From DALYLB01 sp046154695 (GTDB taxonomy: Bacteria; Acidobacteriota; Blastocatellia; RBC074), in assembly GCA_046154695.1 (NCBI GenBank), contig JBJXFI010000071.1:1-31135 (forward strand): a stretch of 31,135 bases of DNA, read 5' to 3'. This document shows positions 19,321 through 29,485 of this stretch, in pieces (positions within the stretch are counted from its first letter, which is position 1; each line of letters opens with the position of its first letter). The notes under the pieces are model-generated. The model made no database searches and was not told where the DNA came from. It saw only the letters and a program-made list of their open reading frames with translations. The translations under genes were made by a program, and so were the position numbers.

Positions 19321-19557
19321 TCAACTCTTTCGATTCCGCTGCTGCAATCTCACCCGGGTCATCCGCTCGCGCAGTCCGCCTTCTCGAATAAAATCCTGTT
19401 CCAGGCGGCGAATCTGCTGATCGAGCAGGTAATTGGTCTGGTGAATGAGGCAGATTGCGATATTCGCCACGACATCAGCGGCGCGAGTTTCGCAAAATTC
19501 CCGGAAAAGCTCGAAAGAGATCGGCTGTTGCCGGCCGATGCCCGGCGCGCCTGTCAA
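19321..19557 (-). pseudogene. 5'-truncated four-helix-bundle suffix-domain protein
   Basis: A 78-codon frame. From about codon 12 onward (ISFELFREFCETR, ADVVANIAICLIHQTNYLLDQQ, FIREGGLRERMTRVRLQQR) it matches, from memory, the C-terminal half of the four-helix-bundle suffix-domain proteins. Those are about 190-200 aa and related to the 23S rRNA intervening-sequence proteins. The first half is absent: directly upstream lie only ten bases before the stop of the cytochrome gene at 19567. The first codons look like random sequence and no ribosome binding site is visible. I therefore read it as a remnant of a once intact gene, probably cut by a deletion or rearrangement at about 19524-19560. Confidence 0.7.
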
Positions 19558-19566
19558 TGCCCGGGA

Positions 19567-20586
<1,020 letters not shown>

Positions 20587-20608
20587 AGGGTCGGTTCAGC
20601 CTCCTGAC

Positions 20609-21991
20609 TCAATTCTTTCGGGCGGCGGCGGGGGACGGCCGCTTCAAATCTTCGTTCAGCGCGTCGAGAAATGCCGCCAGGGGGGCGATCTCGGACTCGG
20701 CCAGACGGATTCGAGCGAGTTCCTCATCCCCCTCGCGGATTTTTCCCGACCGCGCCATCTCGCTCAGCCAGATGATCTCGCTCAAAAGATCCCGCAGCGT
20801 GTGGACCGATCCGTCGTGAAAATAGGGGTAGGTATATTTGAGGTTGCGCAGTGTCGGCGTCTTGAATGCCCCGATCATGCGCTGCAGAAAGCGATCCTCG
20901 CTCTCGCCCTCACGGCGCTGCGGAGAGGATTTCAGATCGACGAAGTTCCAGTATCCGAGATCGACCTGCCCGGGTTGCGCGGTCGAGGGGATTTCGCGGA
21001 ACCCCGGGGACGGCCGGCGGGCTTCCGCGGCTGCCGGAATCGCGAGGGAGGCGAAGCGGCCCTCGCCATGAATCCCGTCGTATTCTCGCTGGCTGATTCC
21101 CATATTGTGGAACGCCTGATCGGTGAAGAGCGGGGGCGTATGGCACGCGACGCAATTGCCCGCGGAGCGGGCGTCCCCGGTCTCGAAGAAGAGCTTCAAC
21201 CCCTGCAGCGCCACAGCATCGAACCTCGCCGTCAGCTTGAGCGATCGGCTCGATTCGCGGGCCGCGATCCCGCCCAGCAATCGCCGCCCATAGGCCGCGC
21301 CGCTCTCATTCCCGGCGGGCCCCGCGGGGGCGGCATCCAGTCCATTGGCGGAGAGAAACAGATCGTAGGGGGCGTCGCGCCGCGAACGAAGCGTGCGCAT
21401 GTAATCCGAAACGGCCCGCGCGACGTGTTCGATCGTCCGGTCCCGGCTCAACCTCGCCAGATCGACGCCCAGGGCCTGCTTGAACTCTTCGCGATAAGAC
21501 ACGGCGGTTCCCCGCCCCGCATCCGCGAGCAGCACCTCGCGAACCCGGTCGAACGCCTGCGCCTCCTCGCCCGGCAGCCAGCCCATCGGGCGGCCCGAGA
21601 GCGTCCCCTTCACCAGATCTTCCAGGGAGCCGAACTCCCCGTCGAAGTGGAGCCGCGGCATCTCCGCCGCGTCGAGGATCGTCGGCGAATTGCGCAACTC
21701 CAGCCGTCGATGATCCCGCATGCGCGAAGAGACCCAGCTCCGGTTGAAGAAATCGGCGTAGGCGCGCAGCCCCTGCGGATCCTCGTCGAGCAGATGGCAG
21801 TGGGAGCAGCTTGCGGGCAGGTCGCCCCGCGGCGTCGAGAATCGCTCATCTCGAAACAGCCGTTCGCCCAGTCGAATCACGGCCGCTCGCTCCGAGGGCT
21901 CCGACACGGCGGCTCCCGATCGCGACGCGAAATCGACGATCAGGAAGAGGGCGAAGGTCATCAGGAGAAAGCGTTTCAACATCGGTTTCAC
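20609..21991 (-). CDS. MauG/CCP-family di-heme cytochrome c peroxidase
   Basis: 460 aa from GTG 21991; the ATG at codon 4 (21982) is an equally good start. A signal peptide (KRFLLMTFALFLIV) is followed by two CxxCH motifs, C62SHCH and C280VACH, the hallmark of the bacterial di-heme peroxidase/MauG fold. Conserved segments include LRNSPTILDAA after the first heme and FKTPTLRNLKYTYPYFHDGSV near the end, both typical of the family. These enzymes reduce hydrogen peroxide with electrons from a small cytochrome, or oxidise protein side chains in MauG. The start lies 6 nt after the stop of the thioredoxin-reductase gene and has no clear Shine-Dalgarno, which points to translational coupling. The neighbouring six-heme cytochrome is a possible electron donor. 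Confidence 0.92.
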   Translation of the reverse strand: MKPMLKRFLLMTFALFLIVDFASRSGAAVSEPSERAAVIRLGERLFRDERFSTPRGDLPASCSHCHLLDEDPQGLRAYADFFNRSWVSSRMRDHRRLELRNSPTILDAAEMPRLHFDGEFGSLEDLVKGTLSGRPMGWLPGEEAQAFDRVREVLLADAGRGTAVSYREEFKQALGVDLARLSRDRTIEHVARAVSDYMRTLRSRRDAPYDLFLSANGLDAAPAGPAGNESGAAYGRRLLGGIAARESSRSLKLTARFDAVALQGLKLFFETGDARSAGNCVACHTPPLFTDQAFHNMGISQREYDGIHGEGRFASLAIPAAAEARRPSPGFREIPSTAQPGQVDLGYWNFVDLKSSPQRREGESEDRFLQRMIGAFKTPTLRNLKYTYPYFHDGSVHTLRDLLSEIIWLSEMARSGKIREGDEELARIRLAESEIAPLAAFLDALNEDLKRPSPAAARKN

Positions 21992-21997
21992 GCGGGG

Positions 21998-22423
<426 letters not shown>

Positions 22424-22450
22424 ACATCCTCCCTCCGAATGCGCGGAAAC

Positions 22451-22492
22451 GGGGATCGCGGAGACGCGGAATTCCGCGTCCCCGCGATTCCC
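22451..22492. repeat. 42-bp near-perfect palindrome between two minus-strand genes
   Basis: Centred on GGAATTCC; the 21-base arms are complementary except at two positions, and the arms are rich in CGCGGAGACGCGG. It starts 28 bp upstream of the reductase ATG and ends 15 bp before the amidohydrolase stop. It may act as an attenuating hairpin between the two genes, but no T-tract follows. Confidence 0.6.
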
Positions 22493-22506
22493 ATGCGGGC
22501 TTTGGG

Positions 22507-24039
<1,533 letters not shown>

Positions 24040-24130
24040 GATGACTCCTTTTCGATTTAAGGTTCGTTGATCGAGATCCATTGTCAGGGACGAGCCGGAT
24101 CATGGCTGGATGCCCCGTGCCGGAAATCGG

Positions 24131-25024
24131 TTATTGATTAGCTTCCGCAACCTGACGCTCCCGCTCCGCGAACGCCGAGCGGAGCATCGAGACGGCGGTA
24201 TAGACGACGACGATCACCACCAGCCATCGAACATAGGCCAGCGGCAGCTCCTTGACGATCTTCGCCGCGATCAACACGGCCGGGATGCCGCCGAGCGCCA
24301 GTCCGATCGCCGCGCGCAGATCGTAGCTTCGTTTCTGGATGAAGCGGGCGCTTCCGACCGGCATCAGAAAGGCGCATGATCCCATCATAATCGGGAAGGC
24401 GGCCTTCGGATTCATTCCGAGCAGGCTGATGAGGATCAGGCAGGGGCCATAAAGCCCGATGCCCAGGGACATCAGCGCGCCGAGCACGAAGTTGCCGGCG
24501 ATGCCCAGCAGCAGTTTCGTGCCATGCAGGCTGAGCGTCTCTCCGCCGCTGGCCGTGATTCCGAAAAGCGACATCAGCGTCAGGGCCGCCGCGACGAGCA
24601 GCGCGATCCCCATTCCGATCTGGACGTACCGGCGCGACCATTCGGCGACCACCCCCGCTCCCAGCCACATACCGAGCACCGAGGCTCCGATCATCAGGAT
24701 CAGCGTCACGATGTCAACATCGACAACGGCGATGTAGATGAGGGCCTGAGCGATCGTCGGCAGCGTATGGCCCACGTTGAGCGTTCCCGGAATCACCTCG
24801 TCCGGAACCATCTTGAGGGCCCGAAAGAAGCTGGTCGTCGTCGCGAAGGAGCCGATCCCCAGCGTGTCGAAGAAATTGGTGACGAATCCGATCGCGCCTC
24901 CGAGCATCGTCGGCGCCGGCGAGATCCCGGCCATTTCCCGGCGAATCGCCGACAACCAGGTGATCAGGTAGAAGGCGGCGAATCCACCGAGCGCGATGAA
25001 GAGCCAGATTTTCATTGTGAGCAT
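24131..25024 (-). CDS. TauE/SafE-family anion/sulfonate exporter
   Basis: 297 aa with about eight hydrophobic segments. GAIGFVTNFFDTLGIGSFATTTSFFRAL is the first of two internally related halves, and NFVLGALMSLGIGLYGPCLILISLLGMNP marks the second. This twofold repeat is diagnostic of TauE/SafE permeases, which export sulfite or sulfonate-derived compounds, or act as other organic-anion carriers. The stop is 91 bp upstream of the amidohydrolase start. No Shine-Dalgarno precedes ATG 25024 or ATG 25015; a weak promoter candidate ends just before the start codon. The substrate cannot be told from the sequence; the redox neighbours make a sulfur compound plausible but not shown. Confidence 0.9.
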   Translation of the reverse strand: MLTMKIWLFIALGGFAAFYLITWLSAIRREMAGISPAPTMLGGAIGFVTNFFDTLGIGSFATTTSFFRALKMVPDEVIPGTLNVGHTLPTIAQALIYIAVVDVDIVTLILMIGASVLGMWLGAGVVAEWSRRYVQIGMGIALLVAAALTLMSLFGITASGGETLSLHGTKLLLGIAGNFVLGALMSLGIGLYGPCLILISLLGMNPKAAFPIMMGSCAFLMPVGSARFIQKRSYDLRAAIGLALGGIPAVLIAAKIVKELPLAYVRWLVVIVVVYTAVSMLRSAFAERERQVAEANQ

Positions 25025-25031
25025 GGGGCGT

Positions 25032-25059
25032 ATGCTATCTCACTGGCCAATAAAGGCAA
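25032..25059 (-). promoter_or_regulatory. Promoter candidate for the TauE/SafE gene
   Basis: The minus strand reads TTGCCT (25059-25054), a 16-bp spacer and TAGCAT (25037-25032), each 4 of 6. The expected start falls at about 25025, next to ATG 25024, which would again be leaderless. The match is modest. Confidence 0.3.
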
Positions 25060-25123
25060 GCCCGGAACGGGCGAAACCGGCCGAATCGCGGATTTCCGCA
25101 CCGGCCGCCGGCCTTTACTGGCC
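25044..25123. repeat. 80-bp multi-branched inverted-repeat structure
   Basis: The outer arms GGCCAATAAAGGC (25045-25057) and GCCTTTACTGGCC (25111-25123) pair with one mismatch. Inside are a GCCCG-GAA-CGGGC hairpin (25060-25072) and a second stem, CGGCCG at 25078-25083 with 25102-25107, capped by GCGGA-TT-TCCGC. It overlaps the stop codon of the 99-aa gene and the -35 region of the TauE gene, so it may terminate one transcript and shape the promoter of the next. Confidence 0.6.
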
Positions 25124-25414
25124 GGCCGACTGCGTCAATTGCGGGCGGATGCGGTTTCGATATTCGATGCAGGCTTCGAGCACCTGCCTGTACTCATGAA
25201 TATCGACATCGCGCTCGCAGCAGGGCAGCATCAGCCCGTCATCGTCGCGGAAGTTGCCGTCCCACTCCACGACGCTCGCATCGCTCCAGTCGGAGGCATA
25301 TTCCCGCATCTTCTCATCGTCCATGCGATCGAAGTAGGCGCGCAGGTTGACGCCCGTCTCATCCATCGGCTCGGTCGATGGCTCCCGCTCAAAGTTCCAG
25401 ATCGGTTGTTGCAT
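25115..25414 (-). CDS. Conserved-looking hypothetical protein (99 aa)
   Basis: I do not recognise this protein. It is acidic and soluble, with no signal peptide or membrane segment, and is rich in Asp, Glu, Arg and Tyr. Features include two MDD/MDE-type acidic patches, a Cys-Cys pair in LMLPCCERD, and a helical C-terminal part (VLEACIEYRNRIRP). GGAGAG is 8 nt before ATG 25414. It starts 15 bp after the stop codon of the UGSC selenoprotein, so the two are very probably co-transcribed and may work together. The vicinal cysteines could take part in redox or metal chemistry, which is speculation. Its stop codon lies inside the 80-bp hairpin structure. Confidence 0.65.
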   Translation of the reverse strand: MQQPIWNFEREPSTEPMDETGVNLRAYFDRMDDEKMREYASDWSDASVVEWDGNFRDDDGLMLPCCERDVDIHEYRQVLEACIEYRNRIRPQLTQSAGQ

Positions 25415-25429
25415 TGGATATCTCTCCGG

Positions 25430-25954
25430 TTAAAGGAGCCTGCGCGCGATCTCCTCGATCGCGGCCTCGGCTCGGTTTTCGATCTCCTCACGCGTCTGAT
25501 CCTGAATCGGATGCGCTACATAGACGGCATCCAGTTCCGGTCTTCCAAGGGCGCCGGCCTGCGCCCGCGCGGCGGTCATAAATTCAGTGGTCGCGACGGC
25601 GACGGCGGGAATGCCCTGCTCCTCCAGCCTTGTGATGTCGTGCAAACTGCACGTCGTGCAGGACCCTCAATCGGCAAGCGCCTCGATCACCGCGTCACAT
25701 CGCGCGCCGGCCAGCCGGGCGAGCACCTCGTCCGGCGCGGGCTTCGTAAAGGTCGGCTTCGTCTCTCGAATGATCCGGCCGACGCCATAGCGATCCGTAA
25801 GGAGCTGTTCGAGACGGTTCAAAAAATGGCCGCCGCCCGGTTTGCTGATGTCCAGCAGGCCGATCGTCTTCCCCGCCAGCGTCTCCAACCGCGGCGCAGG
25901 CGTCCGCGCCACACGCGCCGATTCATCAAAGGGATTGATGAGTGTAATCGACAT
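25430..25954 (-). CDS. UGSC-family selenoprotein (in-frame UGA read as selenocysteine)
   Basis: 174 aa when the TGA at 25669-25667 is read as selenocysteine 96. ATG 25954 is chosen for AGGAG with a 5-nt gap. The frame before and after the TGA is continuous and reads ALAD-U-GSCTTCSLHDITRLEE. This is the UGSC motif of a known (seleno)protein family, in which some members have Cys at this position. Cys99 and Cys102 form a nearby CxxC. The downstream half (GIPAVAVATTEFMTAA, YVAHPIQD) continues as one fold, and the N-terminal half has KTIGLLDISKPGGGHFL. A SECIS-like hairpin with a GUU loop lies 19 nt after the UGA. The function of the family is not established; a redox role is inferred. The 99-aa gene follows 15 bp downstream and a BNR protein gene lies upstream. 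selA, selB and selC are not in the window. Confidence 0.85.
25639..25669 (-). promoter_or_regulatory. Sec codon UGA and SECIS-like hairpin
   Basis: UGA at 25669-25667, then CGTGCA (25653-25648), loop GTT (25647-25645) and TGCACG (25644-25639). That is a 6-bp stem with a loop beginning in G, 19 nt after the UGA, which fits bacterial SECIS geometry (short apical loop with an early G, some 16-37 nt from the codon). A competing hairpin, CTGCAC-GAC-GTGCAG, overlaps it. Confidence 0.65.
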
Positions 25955-26057
25955 TCGCTCTCCTTGAAAAAGTGGCACAAGCTGGACAGCTTTTGCCACC
26001 ATGCTTTTCATTGTTTCCGGGCGTCGCCGGGCGATATGAACGACTCCTCCGTACGAG

Positions 26058-29000
26058 TTACTTGATCGGCTTGACCGCCGCGGGATTGAGGCCGCTATCG
26101 GCGATCTCTTTCTGGATCGCGGGCAGGTCGGCGATCAGGACGTTGGCCTCCTCGATGGCCTTTTCCAGCGCCGCGCGGACCTCGGGAAACTGGCGGCTCT
26201 GGGTCTCGGTCGGACGGGCGGTTGCGGCCATCACGCCGCTTTTGAGCCCGCTGATGCGAAACCGCAATGCCCGCGTGAAGCTCTCAAAATCGCCTGTCAC
26301 CATGGGGTCTCCCAGCGACAGGCCAAAACGGCGCCCGACGGGATCGAACTTTTTCGCGAACTCCTCGACGCGGGTATTGAGCGGCGCGGGAGCCTCCTTG
26401 CTGTCTTTCATTAACTGCTGCATCGACTTGATGCGATCGTTCAGGGAGTTGACGCTCTCCGCGGCCTCATTATACCGCTTTTGCAGCCGGTGGAGTTCGA
26501 GGGCCATATCGTAGCGCGCCCGCAGGTCGGCCTCGGCAATCGTAATCTCGGGGTCGCCCTGCACGGCGAAGCGGCGCGCGGCCACCTCCTTGCCGTCGAT
26601 CTTCAACGCCGCCTGGTATTGCCCCGGCAGAACGAGCGGTCCATTGAGCCCCCCGCCGAAGAATCCGCCGCCGCCTCCCCCGCCCGGCTGCGGGCCGCGC
26701 GGCGCCGGCAGCGGCTCCACGCGCAGGTCCCACTGCACGGTGCTGATCCCCGGCCCCGTCTTTCCTTTGAGCGCCTCCCCCGAAATCTCGCGAACCACAT
26801 TTCCCGCGCCATCGGTGATCGTGAAGGACAGGTTCTTCGCCGCCGACTTCAGATAATAGCTGATGGCGGCTCCCGCCTCCGGGTTCTTTCCCAGAAACTG
26901 CATATCGCCCTCGAATTCCCGCATTCGATCAGAGGCGAGGCTCCACTGAACGGCCGGGCGCGGGTCGAACAGATGCGCCTCGGCCGCCCGGGCGCGGGCG
27001 AATTCCTGCAGGGGTGCGAGATCGTCGAGAATCCAGATGCTGCGTCCGTGGGTCGCGAGCAGCATCGCATTGTCGCGCGGATGCAGCGTGATTTCATAGA
27101 TCGGCACGGTCGGCAGATTGGCCTTCACGCGCATCCATTGCCTGCCGCGATCGAAGCTCGCGAACAATCCGGTCTCCGTCCCCAGATAGAGAACGTCGGG
27201 ATTCCTCAGATCCTCCGTGATCGTCCGCACGACCTGCCCCTTTGGAAGATCGCCGGCGATCGATTGCCATGATTGCCCGTAATCGCGGCTGGCATAGACA
27301 TACGAATTGAAATCGTTCCGCCGGTGGCCGTCGAAGCTCGCATAGACCGTTCCATCCTCGAACCGCGACGGAGCGAGCCGCGAGACATAGGTATTCGGCG
27401 ACAGGCCCGGAATCCTGGCGGTGACGTTCGCCCAGTTCGCGCCGTCATCCCGCGAGACGCTGACCACGCCGTCATCCGAACCGGCGAAATAGACGCCGGC
27501 CTTTCTCGGCGATTCGGCGAAAGCCACGATGTTGCCGTAGGAGCCGACGCCGTCATTCTTCGCAATGGCGATCTCCTTCCCCTTGACCCCCATCAGCTCC
27601 AGCCCATCGCGATCCGTGTCGGTCGTCAGATCGCCACTGATCACTCGCCATGAATGGCCGCGATCGGTCGACTTGAAGACCCGGTTCGCCGCGACAAAAA
27701 TCGTCGCGGGATTGTGCGGCGAGATCAGGATGGGCGTGTCCCAGTTCCAGCGATAGGGCTTCTCGCCCTCGGGCGGCTCCGGGCGAATCGACTGCCGCTC
27801 GTTCGTGAGGCGGTCGATGCGGCTCATGCGTCCATCCTGCGACTCGGCATAGATGATCCGGCTGTCGATCGGATCGATCTGCGCGACAAAGCCGTCGCCC
27901 CCGCTCACGACGAACCAGTCGTCGTTGCCGATGCCGCTGTTCGACCGCACCGCGCTCGGCCCGCACCACGTGTTGTTGTCCTGCAGCCCGCCGCAAACGG
28001 TATAGGGCGTCCGCATATCGTAGCCCACGTGATAAAACTGGCCCAGATTCATATTGCGAAGCCAGACATAAGTCCGGCTCTTGTCGTAGGAGATCCCCAC
28101 GCCGCCGTCTCCGCCGAGTACCAGATGATTTGAGTTGTTCGGGTTGATCCACATCGCATGGAAATCGACGTGGATCTTCTGCGCGCCGTCTCCGCGAAAG
28201 GTCTTTCCGCCGTCGTCGGAGATATGCAGGGAGACGCCGAGCACATAGATTCGCAGGTCATTGTTCGGATCGATCCGAATCTGGCTGAAATACATCGGAC
28301 GCGGGTTGGTCGCCGACATCTTCTTCCATGTCGCGCCCCCGTCCTCCGAACGATAGGTGCCGCCCTCTTTCGGATGCTCGACGCGCGCATAAACGATATT
28401 CGAATTGCGGCGATAGACGTCCATCCCGATGCGCCCCATCGGGCCTTCGGGCAATCCCTTGGTGAGTTTCGTCCATGTGCGGCCGGCGTCGGTCGATTTG
28501 TGGATGGCGCTTCCCGGCCCGCCGCCGTTCATCCCCCACGTCGCGCGGCGGCGCTGATAGGTGGCGGCGAAGAGCACCTTGTTGTTCGACGGATCCATCA
28601 GCAATTCCGTCGCGCCCGTGTTCTCGTCCGTCGCAAGCACGCGAGCCCAGGTCAATCCGCCGTCGGTCGTCTTGTAAACGCCGCGCTCTCCGCCCGCGCC
28701 CCACAAGCTGCCGAGTGCCGCGACATACACGACATCATGGTCCACCGGATCGACGATGATCCGCGCGATCTGCTTCGACTCGCGCAGCCCCATGTTTCGC
28801 CACGTCCTCCCTCCATCGGTCGACTTGTACACTCCATCGCCCCAGGAGGAACTCTGCCGGTTGTTGTTCTCGCCCGTCCCGACCCACACCAGGTTTGCGT
28901 CGTTCGGCGCGATCGCCACGTCTCCGATCGAAGAGGTCGATTCGTGATCGAATACCGTCTCGAACGTCGTCCCATTGTTGCCGGTTTTCCATAAGCCCCC

Positions 29001-29228
29001 CGTCGCCGTCGCGACATAAAAGACCGCGGGATTGCTCTCGAGCACGGCAATGGCGTCGACTCGCCCCGACGGCGTCGCGGGGCCGATCTCGCGAAAACGC
29101 AATCCGTCGAACGGCGAGGACGCCGCGGGCCCGCCATTCTGCGAATGCCCCGCTGAACCCCAGAACATCAGCGCAACCGCCATGACCAGAAAACCGATCC
29201 CACGAACCGCGAAACGGACGGATCTCAT
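26058..29228 (-). CDS. Exported BNR/VPS10 (sortilin-like) beta-propeller protein
   Basis: 1056 aa; AAGGAGG lies 6 nt before the ATG. A signal peptide (about 1-29) ends near GHSQ. Most of the protein consists of BNR/Asp-box repeats such as STDGGRTW, TTDGGLTW, SEDGGATW, SDDGGKTF and SRDYGQSW, which build one or two large beta propellers. THGRSIWILDDLAPLQ closes the propeller part, and a glycine-rich linker with nine consecutive Gly-like residues plus FFGGG follows. A C-terminal helical region (about 900-1056) may form a coiled coil. Such proteins are often annotated as glycosyl hydrolases, but no catalytic activity is shown by the sequence and a binding or peptidase-accessory role is possible. 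A 19-bp-stem hairpin lies 20 bp upstream of the start codon. The UGSC selenoprotein gene follows 103 bp downstream. Confidence 0.88.
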   Translation of the reverse strand: MRSVRFAVRGIGFLVMAVALMFWGSAGHSQNGGPAASSPFDGLRFREIGPATPSGRVDAIAVLESNPAVFYVATATGGLWKTGNNGTTFETVFDHESTSSIGDVAIAPNDANLVWVGTGENNNRQSSSWGDGVYKSTDGGRTWRNMGLRESKQIARIIVDPVDHDVVYVAALGSLWGAGGERGVYKTTDGGLTWARVLATDENTGATELLMDPSNNKVLFAATYQRRRATWGMNGGGPGSAIHKSTDAGRTWTKLTKGLPEGPMGRIGMDVYRRNSNIVYARVEHPKEGGTYRSEDGGATWKKMSATNPRPMYFSQIRIDPNNDLRIYVLGVSLHISDDGGKTFRGDGAQKIHVDFHAMWINPNNSNHLVLGGDGGVGISYDKSRTYVWLRNMNLGQFYHVGYDMRTPYTVCGGLQDNNTWCGPSAVRSNSGIGNDDWFVVSGGDGFVAQIDPIDSRIIYAESQDGRMSRIDRLTNERQSIRPEPPEGEKPYRWNWDTPILISPHNPATIFVAANRVFKSTDRGHSWRVISGDLTTDTDRDGLELMGVKGKEIAIAKNDGVGSYGNIVAFAESPRKAGVYFAGSDDGVVSVSRDDGANWANVTARIPGLSPNTYVSRLAPSRFEDGTVYASFDGHRRNDFNSYVYASRDYGQSWQSIAGDLPKGQVVRTITEDLRNPDVLYLGTETGLFASFDRGRQWMRVKANLPTVPIYEITLHPRDNAMLLATHGRSIWILDDLAPLQEFARARAAEAHLFDPRPAVQWSLASDRMREFEGDMQFLGKNPEAGAAISYYLKSAAKNLSFTITDGAGNVVREISGEALKGKTGPGISTVQWDLRVEPLPAPRGPQPGGGGGGGFFGGGLNGPLVLPGQYQAALKIDGKEVAARRFAVQGDPEITIAEADLRARYDMALELHRLQKRYNEAAESVNSLNDRIKSMQQLMKDSKEAPAPLNTRVEEFAKKFDPVGRRFGLSLGDPMVTGDFESFTRALRFRISGLKSGVMAATARPTETQSRQFPEVRAALEKAIEEANVLIADLPAIQKEIADSGLNPAAVKPIK

Positions 29229-29248
29229 CGAGTGCCTCCTTGGAATCG

Positions 29249-29297
29249 GTTTGGCGTTTCGCCTTCATACCATTGGCCTGAAGGCGAAACGCCAAAC
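29249..29297. repeat. Hairpin with a 19-bp perfect stem upstream of the BNR gene
   Basis: The arms 29249-29267 and 29279-29297 (GTTTGGCGTTTCGCCTTCA and its complement) are exact, with an 11-nt loop. It sits about 20 bp before the BNR start codon, so it would be part of the leader if transcription starts further upstream. It can also block readthrough in either direction. Confidence 0.85.
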
Positions 29298-29365
29298 ACG
29301 CTTACAATGCCCTACAGCCATCGAAACACAGCCGGAATTGATAAAATTTGTTCGCTTAGAGTCCG

Positions 29366-29394
29366 TTGACAACGGATATGTGCGGGCATAGCCT
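29366..29394 (+). promoter_or_regulatory. Promoter candidate for the redoxin gene
   Basis: A perfect TTGACA (29366-29371), a 17-bp spacer and TAGCCT (29389-29394), which matches the -10 at only 3 positions. The start codon at 29486 is about 85 nt downstream of the expected start. Confidence 0.4.
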
Positions 29395-29485
29395 TACCGC
29401 TCGTCAGGTGGTTCGTCAAGTCATTTCAAGAAACAACTTCATAAAAGGGGCGCGTCCGCATACCCCCGCCTCAGGAGACACGAGA

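Noticed and set aside
25667..25669. TGA as an ordinary stop, or a disrupted pseudogene with two fragments
   Set aside because: The frame is intact on both sides, the motif reads U-G-S-C at the known family position, and a SECIS-like hairpin follows. Recoding explains all of this better than decay.
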